A stretch of 64,000 nucleotides of DNA from JBJGXI01 sp045635475 (GTDB lineage Bacteria > Bacillota > Bacilli > Bacillales > Amphibacillaceae): contig NZ_JBJGXI010000011.1 in NCBI RefSeq assembly GCF_045635475.1, forward strand, positions 48,817 through 112,816, given 5' to 3'. Below, piece by piece: positions 9,194 to 17,103 of the stretch (its first letter is position 1; every line of letters starts with the position of its first letter). Below the pieces are notes generated by a model that made no database searches, was not told the DNA's origin, and worked only from the letters and a program-made list of their open reading frames with translations. A program made the position numbers and the translations under genes.

Positions 9194-9715
9194 GTGAAAG
9201 ATTCCTATACTTTAGACGTGACAGTAAACAACGGAACTGTTAAAAGAAGCATGCGCCCTTCGTTTACCTTTATGGCAATCAATAAAAAAGGTATGCTAAC
9301 GATTAACATACCTTCTAAATTATATGAAGAAATTGATGTAGCATCTACTTCTGGGGATATTCATGTTGCAGATCTAGAAACAATTCGTATCGGTATGGAG
9401 GTTACTGCTGGAGATATTACCTCAACCTCGCTAATATCTGATACACTCGAGATTGAATCAACCTAAGATGATATAACTGCTAAGGTATCGGAATTTACAG
9501 CATTAAATCTAAAATTGACCAGTGGTGACATCCATCTTGATACAGAAGCAGACTCGTTCACACTTGATTTTAAAGCAAAATCAGGTGACGGCGAAATCGA
9601 TGTTCCGGGCTTTATGTTTGAAGAAAAAATCGGCAATCGCTTCGTAGGACAAATAGGTGATGGAAAAAGTAGCATCACGGTACGTGTTACTTCAGGTGAT
9701 TTCCAGCTAAACTAA
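9194..9715 (+). pseudogene. DUF4097 beta-strand repeat protein with internal stop
   Basis: Remnant of a DUF4097-type protein: repeated SGDI-type strands (STSGDIHVADL, TAGDITST, LTSGDIHLD, KSGDGEIDV, VTSGDFQLN) typical of the putative adhesin/polymer family. An in-frame TAA at 9464-9466 splits it; the frame continues on both sides, so one substitution would restore the core. The N-terminus with its usual membrane or start region is not recognisable upstream, so the 5' part is also lost. It often accompanies HAAS/PadR genes; such a pair lies at 23801-25156, but 14 kb away. Confidence 0.7.
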
Positions 9716-9741
9716 ATTGTTGCTGGTGTTGTTAAATAATT

Positions 9742-10062
9742 GTCAAAGCGGTTTCTTTTAACTTCATAATTGAAGTGAAATCCGACGTAGTGCTCGTGAT
9801 TTCCGCTCCAGGCAGTCGTTTTGTGAAGAACGGCAGGTGACGGCTATAAAATAGCGGATCAAGATGCTAATAAACTTTTAGCGGCCACAGTGGACCTTAT
9901 TGCTCGTAATATACCAGTTTTGATGATTTGACGGCCACCAGAGCCCTTATTTACTAAGAATGGCTTACTACAGCAAGGTTTTTATTCAAATAAGCGTACT
10001 GGTGGCCGCGCAATTCTTAAAATGCCAATCCTGTCACAAATAAGGTCCGTGGTGGCCGTCAA
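9742..10062. repeat. Structured intergenic repeat, copy A
   Basis: About 320 bases without a gene. Copy B is at 23352-23655. Shared features in order: a CAAAG...TTTTAA lead, TAATTGAA, a near-identical block GACGTAGTGCTCGTGATTTC (about 9783-9802), then four boxes with GGCCAC or its complement: GCGGCCAC at 9881, ACGGCCACCAG at 9931, CTGGTGGCCGC ending at 10009 and GTGGTGGCCGTC ending at 10060. Boxes 1-2 face boxes 3-4, each with a TTATT/AATAA tail, so 1 can pair with 4 and 2 with 3 as nested stems. No family name is known to me. Confidence 0.7.
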
Positions 10063-10088
10063 GCAGCAACTCATTTCGTCTTCCACCT

Positions 10089-10709
10089 TTACGCTTCTTC
10101 CAATATTTCAATAAAATGGGTAATGATTTTTGCCGTTAATCCCCAAATAACCTTTCCATCATACGTATAAAAGTATTCATCCATCGTACTGTTGCGCCAA
10201 TTATAATTTTCTCCGCCAGCAATAAGGTCAAATGGGAAGTTTTCTTCTGGCTGTATATCTAAGTTAACTTTATATATTTTTGGCTTTGTTTCTTGAAAGA
10301 ATCTGAGCGGCACCGTAAATAGCTCTCCCACTTCTGAAGGATTTGGTTGCATCTTTTCTGGAGTATGAATAAATCCAACATGGGAGTAAACGACCATGCC
10401 AAATGGGGAAACTAAATAATCTAACGGGTACACATTCTCGATATCTGTTGTATTAATCCCCAACTCTTCCGTTGTTTCTCTTATCGCTGCAGCTTGTGCG
10501 GTTGAATCCTGTCGATCCATTCTACCGCCTGGAAAACAGATTTCTCCCGGCTGCCTTCGCATTGTTTCGGCGCGCACTTCAAACAAAATCTGCATTTCAT
10601 TTTCTTTTTGAATAAGTGGGATAAGGACAGCATATTTAGAAAAACGCTTACCACCAAGAATGGTTGGTTGGTGGTTAATCACTTTATCTACGATTGATTT
10701 TTGATTCAT
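10089..10709 (-). CDS. Nudix hydrolase, CoA pyrophosphatase type
   Basis: 206-residue Nudix enzyme of the NudL/YeaB type, which cleave coenzyme A and its derivatives at the pyrophosphate. The Nudix region reads PGGRMDRQDS...AAIRETTEELGI, with the Asp typical of the CoA subfamily in place of the early Glu and an intact REXXEE metal site. The upstream LLFEVRAETMRRQPGEICFPGG matches the subfamily's substrate motif. Monocistronic; repeat copy A lies downstream. Confidence 0.85.
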   Translation of the reverse strand: MNQKSIVDKVINHQPTILGGKRFSKYAVLIPLIQKENEMQILFEVRAETMRRQPGEICFPGGRMDRQDSTAQAAAIRETTEELGINTTDIENVYPLDYLVSPFGMVVYSHVGFIHTPEKMQPNPSEVGELFTVPLRFFQETKPKIYKVNLDIQPEENFPFDLIAGGENYNWRNSTMDEYFYTYDGKVIWGLTAKIITHFIEILEEA

Positions 10710-10797
10710 ATATTCACCCCTAAACCTTACACTACACCTTTATTGTACAATATAGAATGCAGACATTCGAATATACTGGCTCGTACTTGAACAGGTG

Positions 10798-12561
10798 CTA
10801 TTCCGAGAATTCCACCCCTAACACTTGATACACCCTTTCCGGATAATCAGTGATAATGCCATCAATATCATACTTCAATACTTCTCGTATATTTCTTTTA
10901 TTATTTACTGTCCATACCCACACTTCACGGTCTAGCTTCTTAGCATTGTTAACAAACCGCTGCGTTAACATCGTTTGCTTAATTGCATAAAAATCAACAT
11001 CTAAATCTTCTAAATCACCTGCAGATAAGTACATAATCTGGCCGATTTTAATATCACTATTCAACTGTTTAATATCCTTTATATCTTCGTAATTAAATGA
11101 TTGAACATAGGTAGCTTCCACCATGTTATGTTTCTCAATTATTTTTACTAGTTCCTCTGCAAAATCTTCATTTGTATCAACCGATTTTACATCGATAAGC
11201 AGTTGTATATCGGTTTGTTTTATTTCTTCCATCACCTGGTCCAACGTTGGTATTTTTTCCCCAATAAATTCATCAGAAAACAGACGGCCAATATCAAGTT
11301 TTAACACTTCTTCATACGTCATCTCACTTATCTTTGACCTGACATCTGCTGTTCTGCGAAGGTTAATGTCATGATTTAAAACGATCACTTTATCCTTCGT
11401 CATTTGTACATCTATTTCAATGGTGTCTACCCCTTTATCAATTGCGGCCCGAATACTACTAATCGAGTTCTCTGGTGCACTTTGCAGATCGCCCCGGTGA
11501 CTAGTCACAGAGATATCCCATTTTAAATAAACGATATTATCATTAACAAAGAAGTTAACAAAAAACATTACCGTAATATAAATAAACACCGTGATTACTA
11601 GTGAATATTTCCTTTTAGCAAAAAAGTTTGTGATTCCACGTTCCACACCATTTAACTTCTCATTTCTCTGCACTAATAACTCATCTGTTAAGGAGTTCTT
11701 GTTGAGTCGGTAAAATAATCTTGTAATGATAATGATGTTGATTGGTAATGTAAACAAGGAAAAAACAAGTGTAACATAACTAGTAACTGTGACTAAGTAG
11801 TTTTGGATAACATCAGCAATAATTGATGTTTCAAGTAGACTTGTTACATAAGAAACAACGGTAATCAGCAAGAAACCTAGCAGATACATAATCACATTTA
11901 CTAACAGCAACGTAGATATAATGGAAGGTTTTTTACGTTTCGTTAACTTCCAACTGCTTTTCATTGCTTGAATTATATATTGATGCTTAATAAATATATA
12001 ATGTAGTGTGAAAATCAATCTAATAAACAGATAGACAGCGACAAACAAGAGAGCTATATATATTAAAATGGAAACAAATGAATCATAAAAAAGATTAGTT
12101 AAAAAGATCGGCAAATTAAAATCAATTAGTGCCTTTACCGGAGATAAATCAAAAAAAGGCATCGTTAATAATAAAATAAATACCATTGCAAAAACGCCAA
12201 ATCCGATTAACTTCGGCAACTTTTTTATCGTTGTAACAAATGCTTCGGAGATAAGAATACTTTTACCGAAATATCCTTTTTGAGCGATTGTAATAAATAC
12301 ACCGAATTCAATAAATAACATCACAACTGCAATCAGACTTATACAAATCATGCCAAGCAAGCCAGTATAGCTTAGGCCAATTTGATAAACCTCACCATTT
12401 AGCAATGAACCTGTTCCAATCATTCGTAACATCCGATTAAAAATAAGTGATATTAACGGAACAAAGAATAAACTTGTTAACAGCATATAAAGTAAAGCAA
12501 AAGCGATGTATTTTGTGAAATTTGATTTAAACTCTCTCAGACTATCGTGTAGTTCAAACAT
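10798..12561 (-). CDS. Membrane-anchored glycerophosphodiester phosphodiesterase
   Basis: 587 aa from the ATG at 12561, chosen because AGGTGA precedes it; a start five codons upstream is possible. Residues 1-310 hold six to eight membrane helices of the GDPD membrane-domain family. Residues 340-587 are a GDPD catalytic domain with TSHRGDLQSAPENS (catalytic His, metal Glu), DTIEIDVQMTKD, LNHDINLRRTAD and DGIITDYPE. It hydrolyses glycerophosphodiesters, probably outside the membrane, releasing glycerol-3-phosphate from lipid or teichoic acid breakdown products. The VTT-protein gene lies 125 bases upstream, behind a terminator. Confidence 0.93.
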   Translation of the reverse strand: MFELHDSLREFKSNFTKYIAFALLYMLLTSLFFVPLISLIFNRMLRMIGTGSLLNGEVYQIGLSYTGLLGMICISLIAVVMLFIEFGVFITIAQKGYFGKSILISEAFVTTIKKLPKLIGFGVFAMVFILLLTMPFFDLSPVKALIDFNLPIFLTNLFYDSFVSILIYIALLFVAVYLFIRLIFTLHYIFIKHQYIIQAMKSSWKLTKRKKPSIISTLLLVNVIMYLLGFLLITVVSYVTSLLETSIIADVIQNYLVTVTSYVTLVFSLFTLPINIIIITRLFYRLNKNSLTDELLVQRNEKLNGVERGITNFFAKRKYSLVITVFIYITVMFFVNFFVNDNIVYLKWDISVTSHRGDLQSAPENSISSIRAAIDKGVDTIEIDVQMTKDKVIVLNHDINLRRTADVRSKISEMTYEEVLKLDIGRLFSDEFIGEKIPTLDQVMEEIKQTDIQLLIDVKSVDTNEDFAEELVKIIEKHNMVEATYVQSFNYEDIKDIKQLNSDIKIGQIMYLSAGDLEDLDVDFYAIKQTMLTQRFVNNAKKLDREVWVWTVNNKRNIREVLKYDIDGIITDYPERVYQVLGVEFSE

Positions 12562-12629
12562 GTTGTCACCTGCCATATCGTGGATGTAGTAACCTTATTT
12601 TTCCCTTTTTCCATTGTCATGAAACATAA

Positions 12630-12665
12630 AATACCAGATACTCAAATCGATGAGCATCTGGTATG
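12630..12665 (-). terminator. Rho-independent terminator after the VTT gene
   Basis: ATACCAGATACTC (12631-12643) and GAGCATCTGGTAT (12652-12664) form a 13-bp stem with one mismatch and an eight-base loop. On the minus strand a short TTTTAT run follows. It separates the VTT gene from the GDPD gene. Confidence 0.7.
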
Positions 12666-12686
12666 TTATTGTTGCCGGACGCACCT

Positions 12687-13238
12687 TTACGTCGGCTCCA
12701 CTTTCGTCTTGTTTAATTTCTCCAAATAACGAAAAATAATGATTAATATAATAGCGATTACTCCCGTTACATACCAAGGAAGTTTGGTAATTGCTTCGCC
12801 AAATGCTGTATACATAATAGCAGGCATTATTAACCCTATAACAGACAGATACATATATTCCTTTATTGATTTTGTCATTTCGATCAAATAAAACGATAAT
12901 AAATGAAAATGAACAAATGGCATTATTCTTAGAACCATAACCTGGCTAACAGATATTGTCCTATCTTTAAACATTTTGTCCTTTAATCTAGTGATTCCCT
13001 TACGAAATCTAGGAAATTTATTAACGAGTAGATAAGAGACCAAACTCATGAGCGAAAGACCGATAAAATTTAATAAAGCACCTTCAAAAAAACCAAATAG
13101 TACTCCTCCAAGAATGCACATAACAATAACCGGAATAAACAACAGCGGCCGAATCAAATGTAAAATAACAAAAAGTACAGGAGCTAACCATCCAGCACTT
13201 TCTATAAATAATTCCAGTGAATGTTCAAATTGATTCAT
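12687..13238 (-). CDS. VTT-domain (TVP38/TMEM64-like) membrane protein
   Basis: 183-residue inner membrane protein. ATG at 13238 sits seven bases after AGGAGG; an upstream GTG is too close to it. It has about five hydrophobic segments, the glycine-rich re-entrant motif CILGGVLFGFFEGALLNFIG and RIMPFVHFHLLSFYL, which match VTT/DedA-type proteins. These are thought to move or scramble lipids; the exact role is unknown. Confidence 0.8.
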   Translation of the reverse strand: MNQFEHSLELFIESAGWLAPVLFVILHLIRPLLFIPVIVMCILGGVLFGFFEGALLNFIGLSLMSLVSYLLVNKFPRFRKGITRLKDKMFKDRTISVSQVMVLRIMPFVHFHLLSFYLIEMTKSIKEYMYLSVIGLIMPAIMYTAFGEAITKLPWYVTGVIAIILIIIFRYLEKLNKTKVEPT

Positions 13239-13310
13239 GCTCACCCCTCCTATCTAAGAAGATGCTTGCTAACTAGGAAGGTTAAACGATAATGATAATA
13301 AATTCAACCA

Positions 13311-14657
13311 TCATTTATTCCCAAAGCTCTGCAGCGCCTTAAATATCCCATCGGCACCAAAGTATAAAGCATCTACAGGAACGCGTTCATCCTCCGCATG
13401 CACCGTTTTTAAAAAATCAAATTCTGGTGGTAATCGCAATGGTGTAAACCCATATGTTTGAATGCCAAGGCTTGATAGAAAGCGACCATCGGTTACACCT
13501 GGAAGTACGAAAGGAATCGGCACGCCATCTGGATCCTTTTCTTTAATAATAGTCGCTAACCGATCAAATAGTTCCATATCTACTTTTGCATTTGTTATAT
13601 CTGCGCGCGTCACTTCGATCTCAATTTCATCATCCTTTATTAATTCCTTTAACTCATGAAGAAATTGTTCTTCCGTAAACCCTGGCAAAATCCTACCATC
13701 AATTTCGACGGTAACCTCACCTGGAATCACATTTACTTTATCACTTGTATGAATAATCGTGGCAGCAACAGTGTGATGCAACAATGCTTCAAACAGTTGT
13801 CCTTGCTTTCCTAACAGCTTTAATATCGTACGTGTCATTCTTGGATTAGCTAATTGTTTTAGTGCTTGTTTTTTTGGAAAAGGCATTTCATTCGCAATAC
13901 CTTCAATCATCTCCATGATGACGGGTGTGATGTGAATCGGCAGTGGCTGGTTTAACTTTTCTAAAAATACAGCTAACTTATTCATGACGCCATCTTTAAC
14001 CGGCATCGACCCATGTCCTCCTTGACCTCTTAAGGTGACCTTTAGCGAACACATTTGCTTCTCAGCAACCATAATCGGATAAAAACGGACCCCTTCAAGC
14101 TCCATAGAAAAGCCACCAAATTCTCCAAGCGCATAGTGTACCCCATCAAATAGCTCGGGATGCTGTTCTACTAAAAACTTTGCCCCATCATCGCCGCCGT
14201 CCTCTTCGTCACTTAAGATAACGAGCAGCACATCTCCTGATAATTGGGTTTGCTCTACTTTTGCTTTTAGAAAGGCAGCTATCATCATCGCAACACAGCC
14301 TTTCATATCGACTGCACCTCTTCCCCATACATAACCATCGATAATTTCCCCAGCAAATGGATCATGCGTCCAACGTTGATTTTCTGTTGTGACCACATCA
14401 ACATGGCCATAGAGTAATAGCGGGGCAGCGTCGCCTTCACCTTTTAATCTAGCAATTAAATTTGGTCGATTTTCATCACGGCTAACGATTGTAGACACAA
14501 TACCATACGCCCCCAATAAATCTTTTATATAATTTATACAGGCCTTTTCATGGCCGGGAGGATTTGTTGTATTAAATTGGATAAGCTTTTGTAAAATTAA
14601 CTCCGGTCTTTCATGCATGCTTAACGTCTGATTGGTAGTTAATAGCTGCTTCTCCAC
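13311..14657 (-). CDS. M20-family metallopeptidase (ArgE/DapE-like)
   Basis: 448-residue zinc amidohydrolase. Metal and catalytic motifs are present: LLYGHVDVV, WGRGAVDMKGC, LSDEEDGG (catalytic Glu pair), and a late His in FLKTVHAEDERVP; the dimerisation-domain motif RGQGGHGSMP is also clear. The GTG start directly follows the stop of the upstream membrane gene, with AAGGAGG at the right distance, so translation is coupled. Family members hydrolyse N-acyl amino acids or dipeptides. Co-transcription with a two-part membrane system suggests that the substrate is imported by it. Confidence 0.9.
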   Translation of the reverse strand: MEKQLLTTNQTLSMHERPELILQKLIQFNTTNPPGHEKACINYIKDLLGAYGIVSTIVSRDENRPNLIARLKGEGDAAPLLLYGHVDVVTTENQRWTHDPFAGEIIDGYVWGRGAVDMKGCVAMMIAAFLKAKVEQTQLSGDVLLVILSDEEDGGDDGAKFLVEQHPELFDGVHYALGEFGGFSMELEGVRFYPIMVAEKQMCSLKVTLRGQGGHGSMPVKDGVMNKLAVFLEKLNQPLPIHITPVIMEMIEGIANEMPFPKKQALKQLANPRMTRTILKLLGKQGQLFEALLHHTVAATIIHTSDKVNVIPGEVTVEIDGRILPGFTEEQFLHELKELIKDDEIEIEVTRADITNAKVDMELFDRLATIIKEKDPDGVPIPFVLPGVTDGRFLSSLGIQTYGFTPLRLPPEFDFLKTVHAEDERVPVDALYFGADGIFKALQSFGNK

Positions 14658-15365
14658 TTAGGAAGCCTCCTTCGAACTGACTTTAGAATCAATCCATACA
14701 CAAATAGCAATCGTCGCAATAAGCGGAACGAAAATGTTTTGTAATGCTGGTGGCGCAAACACCGCTACGACAATCGCGATTGCAATTCCAATGGCGCCAA
14801 ACAATGGCCTTCGCATCGCAAACTGGCCAACAATCGCACCAAAGATCGCGGGCAGCACATATTCAAATAGACTATAAACGGATTCAGGCAAGATAGATAA
14901 TAGATAAGAGCCGGTAAAAATGATAGGAATTAAGATTGCTATATTAACGAGCGAGGCCGCTCCCATCGCTAACGTTGCGGTAATCTCGCCTTTTCTTGTA
15001 CCAGGTTCTGCGCCGATTGCATGTTGTGCGGCTGCGGCAGAAGGCAAGCACATATTTGAGATGTTTCCTGTTAGAAATGCTAAATAGGTGCCTGATATGC
15101 CTAACGTAGGGAAATAAAGCACAGGCTCAAGTGCCCACCCTAATGCCATAATCGCTGCATACGCTAGAAATCCTGCTATGATTGGTTGCCAGCCAGGATG
15201 ATAGCCAACAACAAACGAAAGATAAAGCGGCATGGTGATTGATACGAGCATAACAACCCAAATCGGTATTCGCCCCCATAAATGTGCTTGTTGATGAAAC
15301 TTGTCCATTGCTTTCGCTTCACTGATTACTTGCACAGACTCGTTGTTCTTTTTGATAGCTTCCAA
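14658..15365 (-). CDS. Integral membrane protein, second subunit of a DUF5058-type system
   Basis: 235-residue membrane protein of no known function, TTG start behind AGGGAGAG. After a 30-residue cytoplasmic head there are six or seven helices. The loop FLTGNISNMCLPSAAAAQHA, followed by a charged GAEPGTRKGEI, is conspicuous and could form a substrate or ion site. It lies 20 bases after the DUF5058 gene and is immediately followed by the M20 peptidase gene. The three genes form one operon, consistent with an uptake system for a peptide-like or acylated compound (inference). Confidence 0.7.
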   Translation of the reverse strand: MEAIKKNNESVQVISEAKAMDKFHQQAHLWGRIPIWVVMLVSITMPLYLSFVVGYHPGWQPIIAGFLAYAAIMALGWALEPVLYFPTLGISGTYLAFLTGNISNMCLPSAAAAQHAIGAEPGTRKGEITATLAMGAASLVNIAILIPIIFTGSYLLSILPESVYSLFEYVLPAIFGAIVGQFAMRRPLFGAIGIAIAIVVAVFAPPALQNIFVPLIATIAICVWIDSKVSSKEAS

Positions 15366-15384
15366 GATAATCTCTCCCTCTCCA

Positions 15385-16092
15385 TTAGGTTACGATGTAA
15401 ACAAATAACAGACCACTTAAAATAGAAAGACCTAGTGACCATTCTTTTAACCACGTAATCTTAAACTTATTCGCAATCCAAACAAAAGCCATCATCGTAA
15501 TCCCTGCAGCAAACCCAACAATCGTATGAACAGATCCCTTCATCATCTCAGCACTTGCTAAATAACTGAATGCTCCAATCATTGCTGCTGTCGTAACAAC
15601 AATCATTATTTTTCCATCTCCACGTTTTGCAACGATTTTCTTTTCAACATTGCCCATCGATTTTGTAAAAAAGGCAACGACGAACAACCCAAGCGCTCCA
15701 CTAAATGATAAAACCCAGACGACTGTAGTGAGTGCTTCACGGGTAAACGCTTCGGAACCTAAATCAGCACCATACGCTTCAGCAGCAAGACTGGCACCTA
15801 ACGCTTCAATTGGTGCGGAACCGATAATGCCAATTCGCATCATGGTAAGCGGATCGCCAAGGAAGGTGATTAAAGAAATGGCAACCACCATGATTCCCAA
15901 AGATGGTCCAATCGCACTGATCGCACCTGTCTTTAGTGCACTCTTCACCTTGTTACCTGTCATCCCGATTTCTTTACTTGTATTCGCTGCCAATTTAATA
16001 AAAATGGCACCTTGCAAAACAACCATTGCAATAACTAGCGAGGCAAAAATCCAAATCGAACTGCTATTCGCAAACTCCATGACCTCTTTCAC
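15385..16092 (-). CDS. DUF5058-family membrane protein
   Basis: 235 aa from GTG at 16092, which has AAAGGGG eight bases upstream; the open frame continues further 5' without ribosome-site support. About six helices. The early SSIWIFASLVIAMVVLQGAI segment and GPSLGIMVVAISLITFLGDP are typical of DUF5058 proteins as I recall them. It shows no ABC or MFS signature. First gene of a three-gene operon with another membrane protein and an M20 peptidase. Confidence 0.72.
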   Translation of the reverse strand: MKEVMEFANSSSIWIFASLVIAMVVLQGAIFIKLAANTSKEIGMTGNKVKSALKTGAISAIGPSLGIMVVAISLITFLGDPLTMMRIGIIGSAPIEALGASLAAEAYGADLGSEAFTREALTTVVWVLSFSGALGLFVVAFFTKSMGNVEKKIVAKRGDGKIMIVVTTAAMIGAFSYLASAEMMKGSVHTIVGFAAGITMMAFVWIANKFKITWLKEWSLGLSILSGLLFVYIVT

Positions 16093-16229
16093 ACAGACAG
16101 CCCCTTTATAATGAGTTGTTAGAATTGTAGAAATTTTAGCATAACTTTTATTAAATGGGAATAGCATCACTTCTGCTTCATTTGTCTAATTTCAATAGAG
16201 TCTTCTATCTTTGAATTCTCAAAAAGAAA

Positions 16230-16276
16230 ATGCCTTCCATATCCGAATTGACCAGATCGTATATTTCGAAGGCTTT
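16230..16276 (-). promoter_or_regulatory. Attenuator-like hairpin before the DUF5058 operon
   Basis: On the minus strand AAAGCCTTC and GAAGGCATTT flank an AATAT...ATAT extension and an 18-base loop, followed by a T-rich run (TTTTCTTTTT, plus 16221-16230). It lies about 140 bases before the DUF5058 start with no minus-strand gene upstream to terminate, so it may be a conditional terminator. Confidence 0.4.
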
Positions 16277-16376
16277 CCTATTTCATATCGGTAGTTACAT
16301 TTGCCACCATTCTCTTTTAGAATACATCTGCTTATGGTAGACTTTCTGAGTAAGATACAGCATAAGAGGTGTTTAT

Positions 16377-16931
16377 TTGACTACATTTGACCACATATCA
16401 ACAACAGACAGACTAATAATTCGACCACTGCAAGCATCCGATTATACGAATTGGTTACACGGGTTTTCAGATCGATTACCTTCTCAACACAGACATGATC
16501 AAGGAAAGATAGATATGACTGCGTGTACAGAACAATGGTTTTCTGATCTGGTGAAAAAGCATCAGCAGCTTGCCGCAGATGATGTCGCATACGTATTCGG
16601 CATCTTTCGCTTGGATGATGGCATGCATGTCGGCATGGTAGACTTCTCCACGTTAGAAAGAATGGATTTTCAATGGGGGCGGATTGGTTACTCGATACAT
16701 AATCAATACTGGCGCCGAGGATACGGCAAAGAGGCAATCGCAGAGGCTCTACAGATCGGCTTTGCCCAATTGAATTACCACCGAATTGAGGCACATATTA
16801 ATTTAGATAATTCAGCATCTATTCGTCTAGCAGAAAGTGTTGGAATGGAATTTGAATGTACGAGAAAAGCTTTCATCTATGAATTTGGTGGATGGACAGA
16901 TAATCACGTTTACTTTGTGAATGCAGAGTAG
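16377..16931 (+). CDS. GNAT N-acetyltransferase (RimJ/RimL type)
   Basis: 184-residue acetyltransferase. TTG start after AAGAGGTG. It begins with the RimJ/L-type strand STTDRLIIRPLQASDY, has the acetyl-CoA binding motif YWRRGYGKEAIAEAL and ends with NLDNSASIRLAESVGM. It acetylates an amino group on a protein N-terminus or a small molecule; the substrate is unknown. Single gene, ended by the terminator shared with the nuclease operon. Confidence 0.88.
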   Translation: MTTFDHISTTDRLIIRPLQASDYTNWLHGFSDRLPSQHRHDQGKIDMTACTEQWFSDLVKKHQQLAADDVAYVFGIFRLDDGMHVGMVDFSTLERMDFQWGRIGYSIHNQYWRRGYGKEAIAEALQIGFAQLNYHRIEAHINLDNSASIRLAESVGMEFECTRKAFIYEFGGWTDNHVYFVNAE

Positions 16932-17039
16932 TCGTGTGTTTGCTGAAATTTAATCGGTCACCATGAGATTAGAATATTATATTCAGCGCTAGTATAGAAT
17001 TAGTAGATAAAGAGTAGCTAGTGTCCGCCATTAGTTAAT

Positions 17040-17071
17040 AAAAGGCCTCGGTTGCATAATCGAGGCCTTTT
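17040..17071. terminator. Bidirectional terminator
   Basis: AAAAGGCCTCG (17040-17050) and CGAGGCCTTTT (17061-17071) form an 11-bp stem with a ten-base loop between the GNAT gene and the convergent AddA-like gene. Confidence 0.85.
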
Positions 17072-17103
17072 CCTGTTTATCCAGAACACACTATTCGAAA
17101 TCA

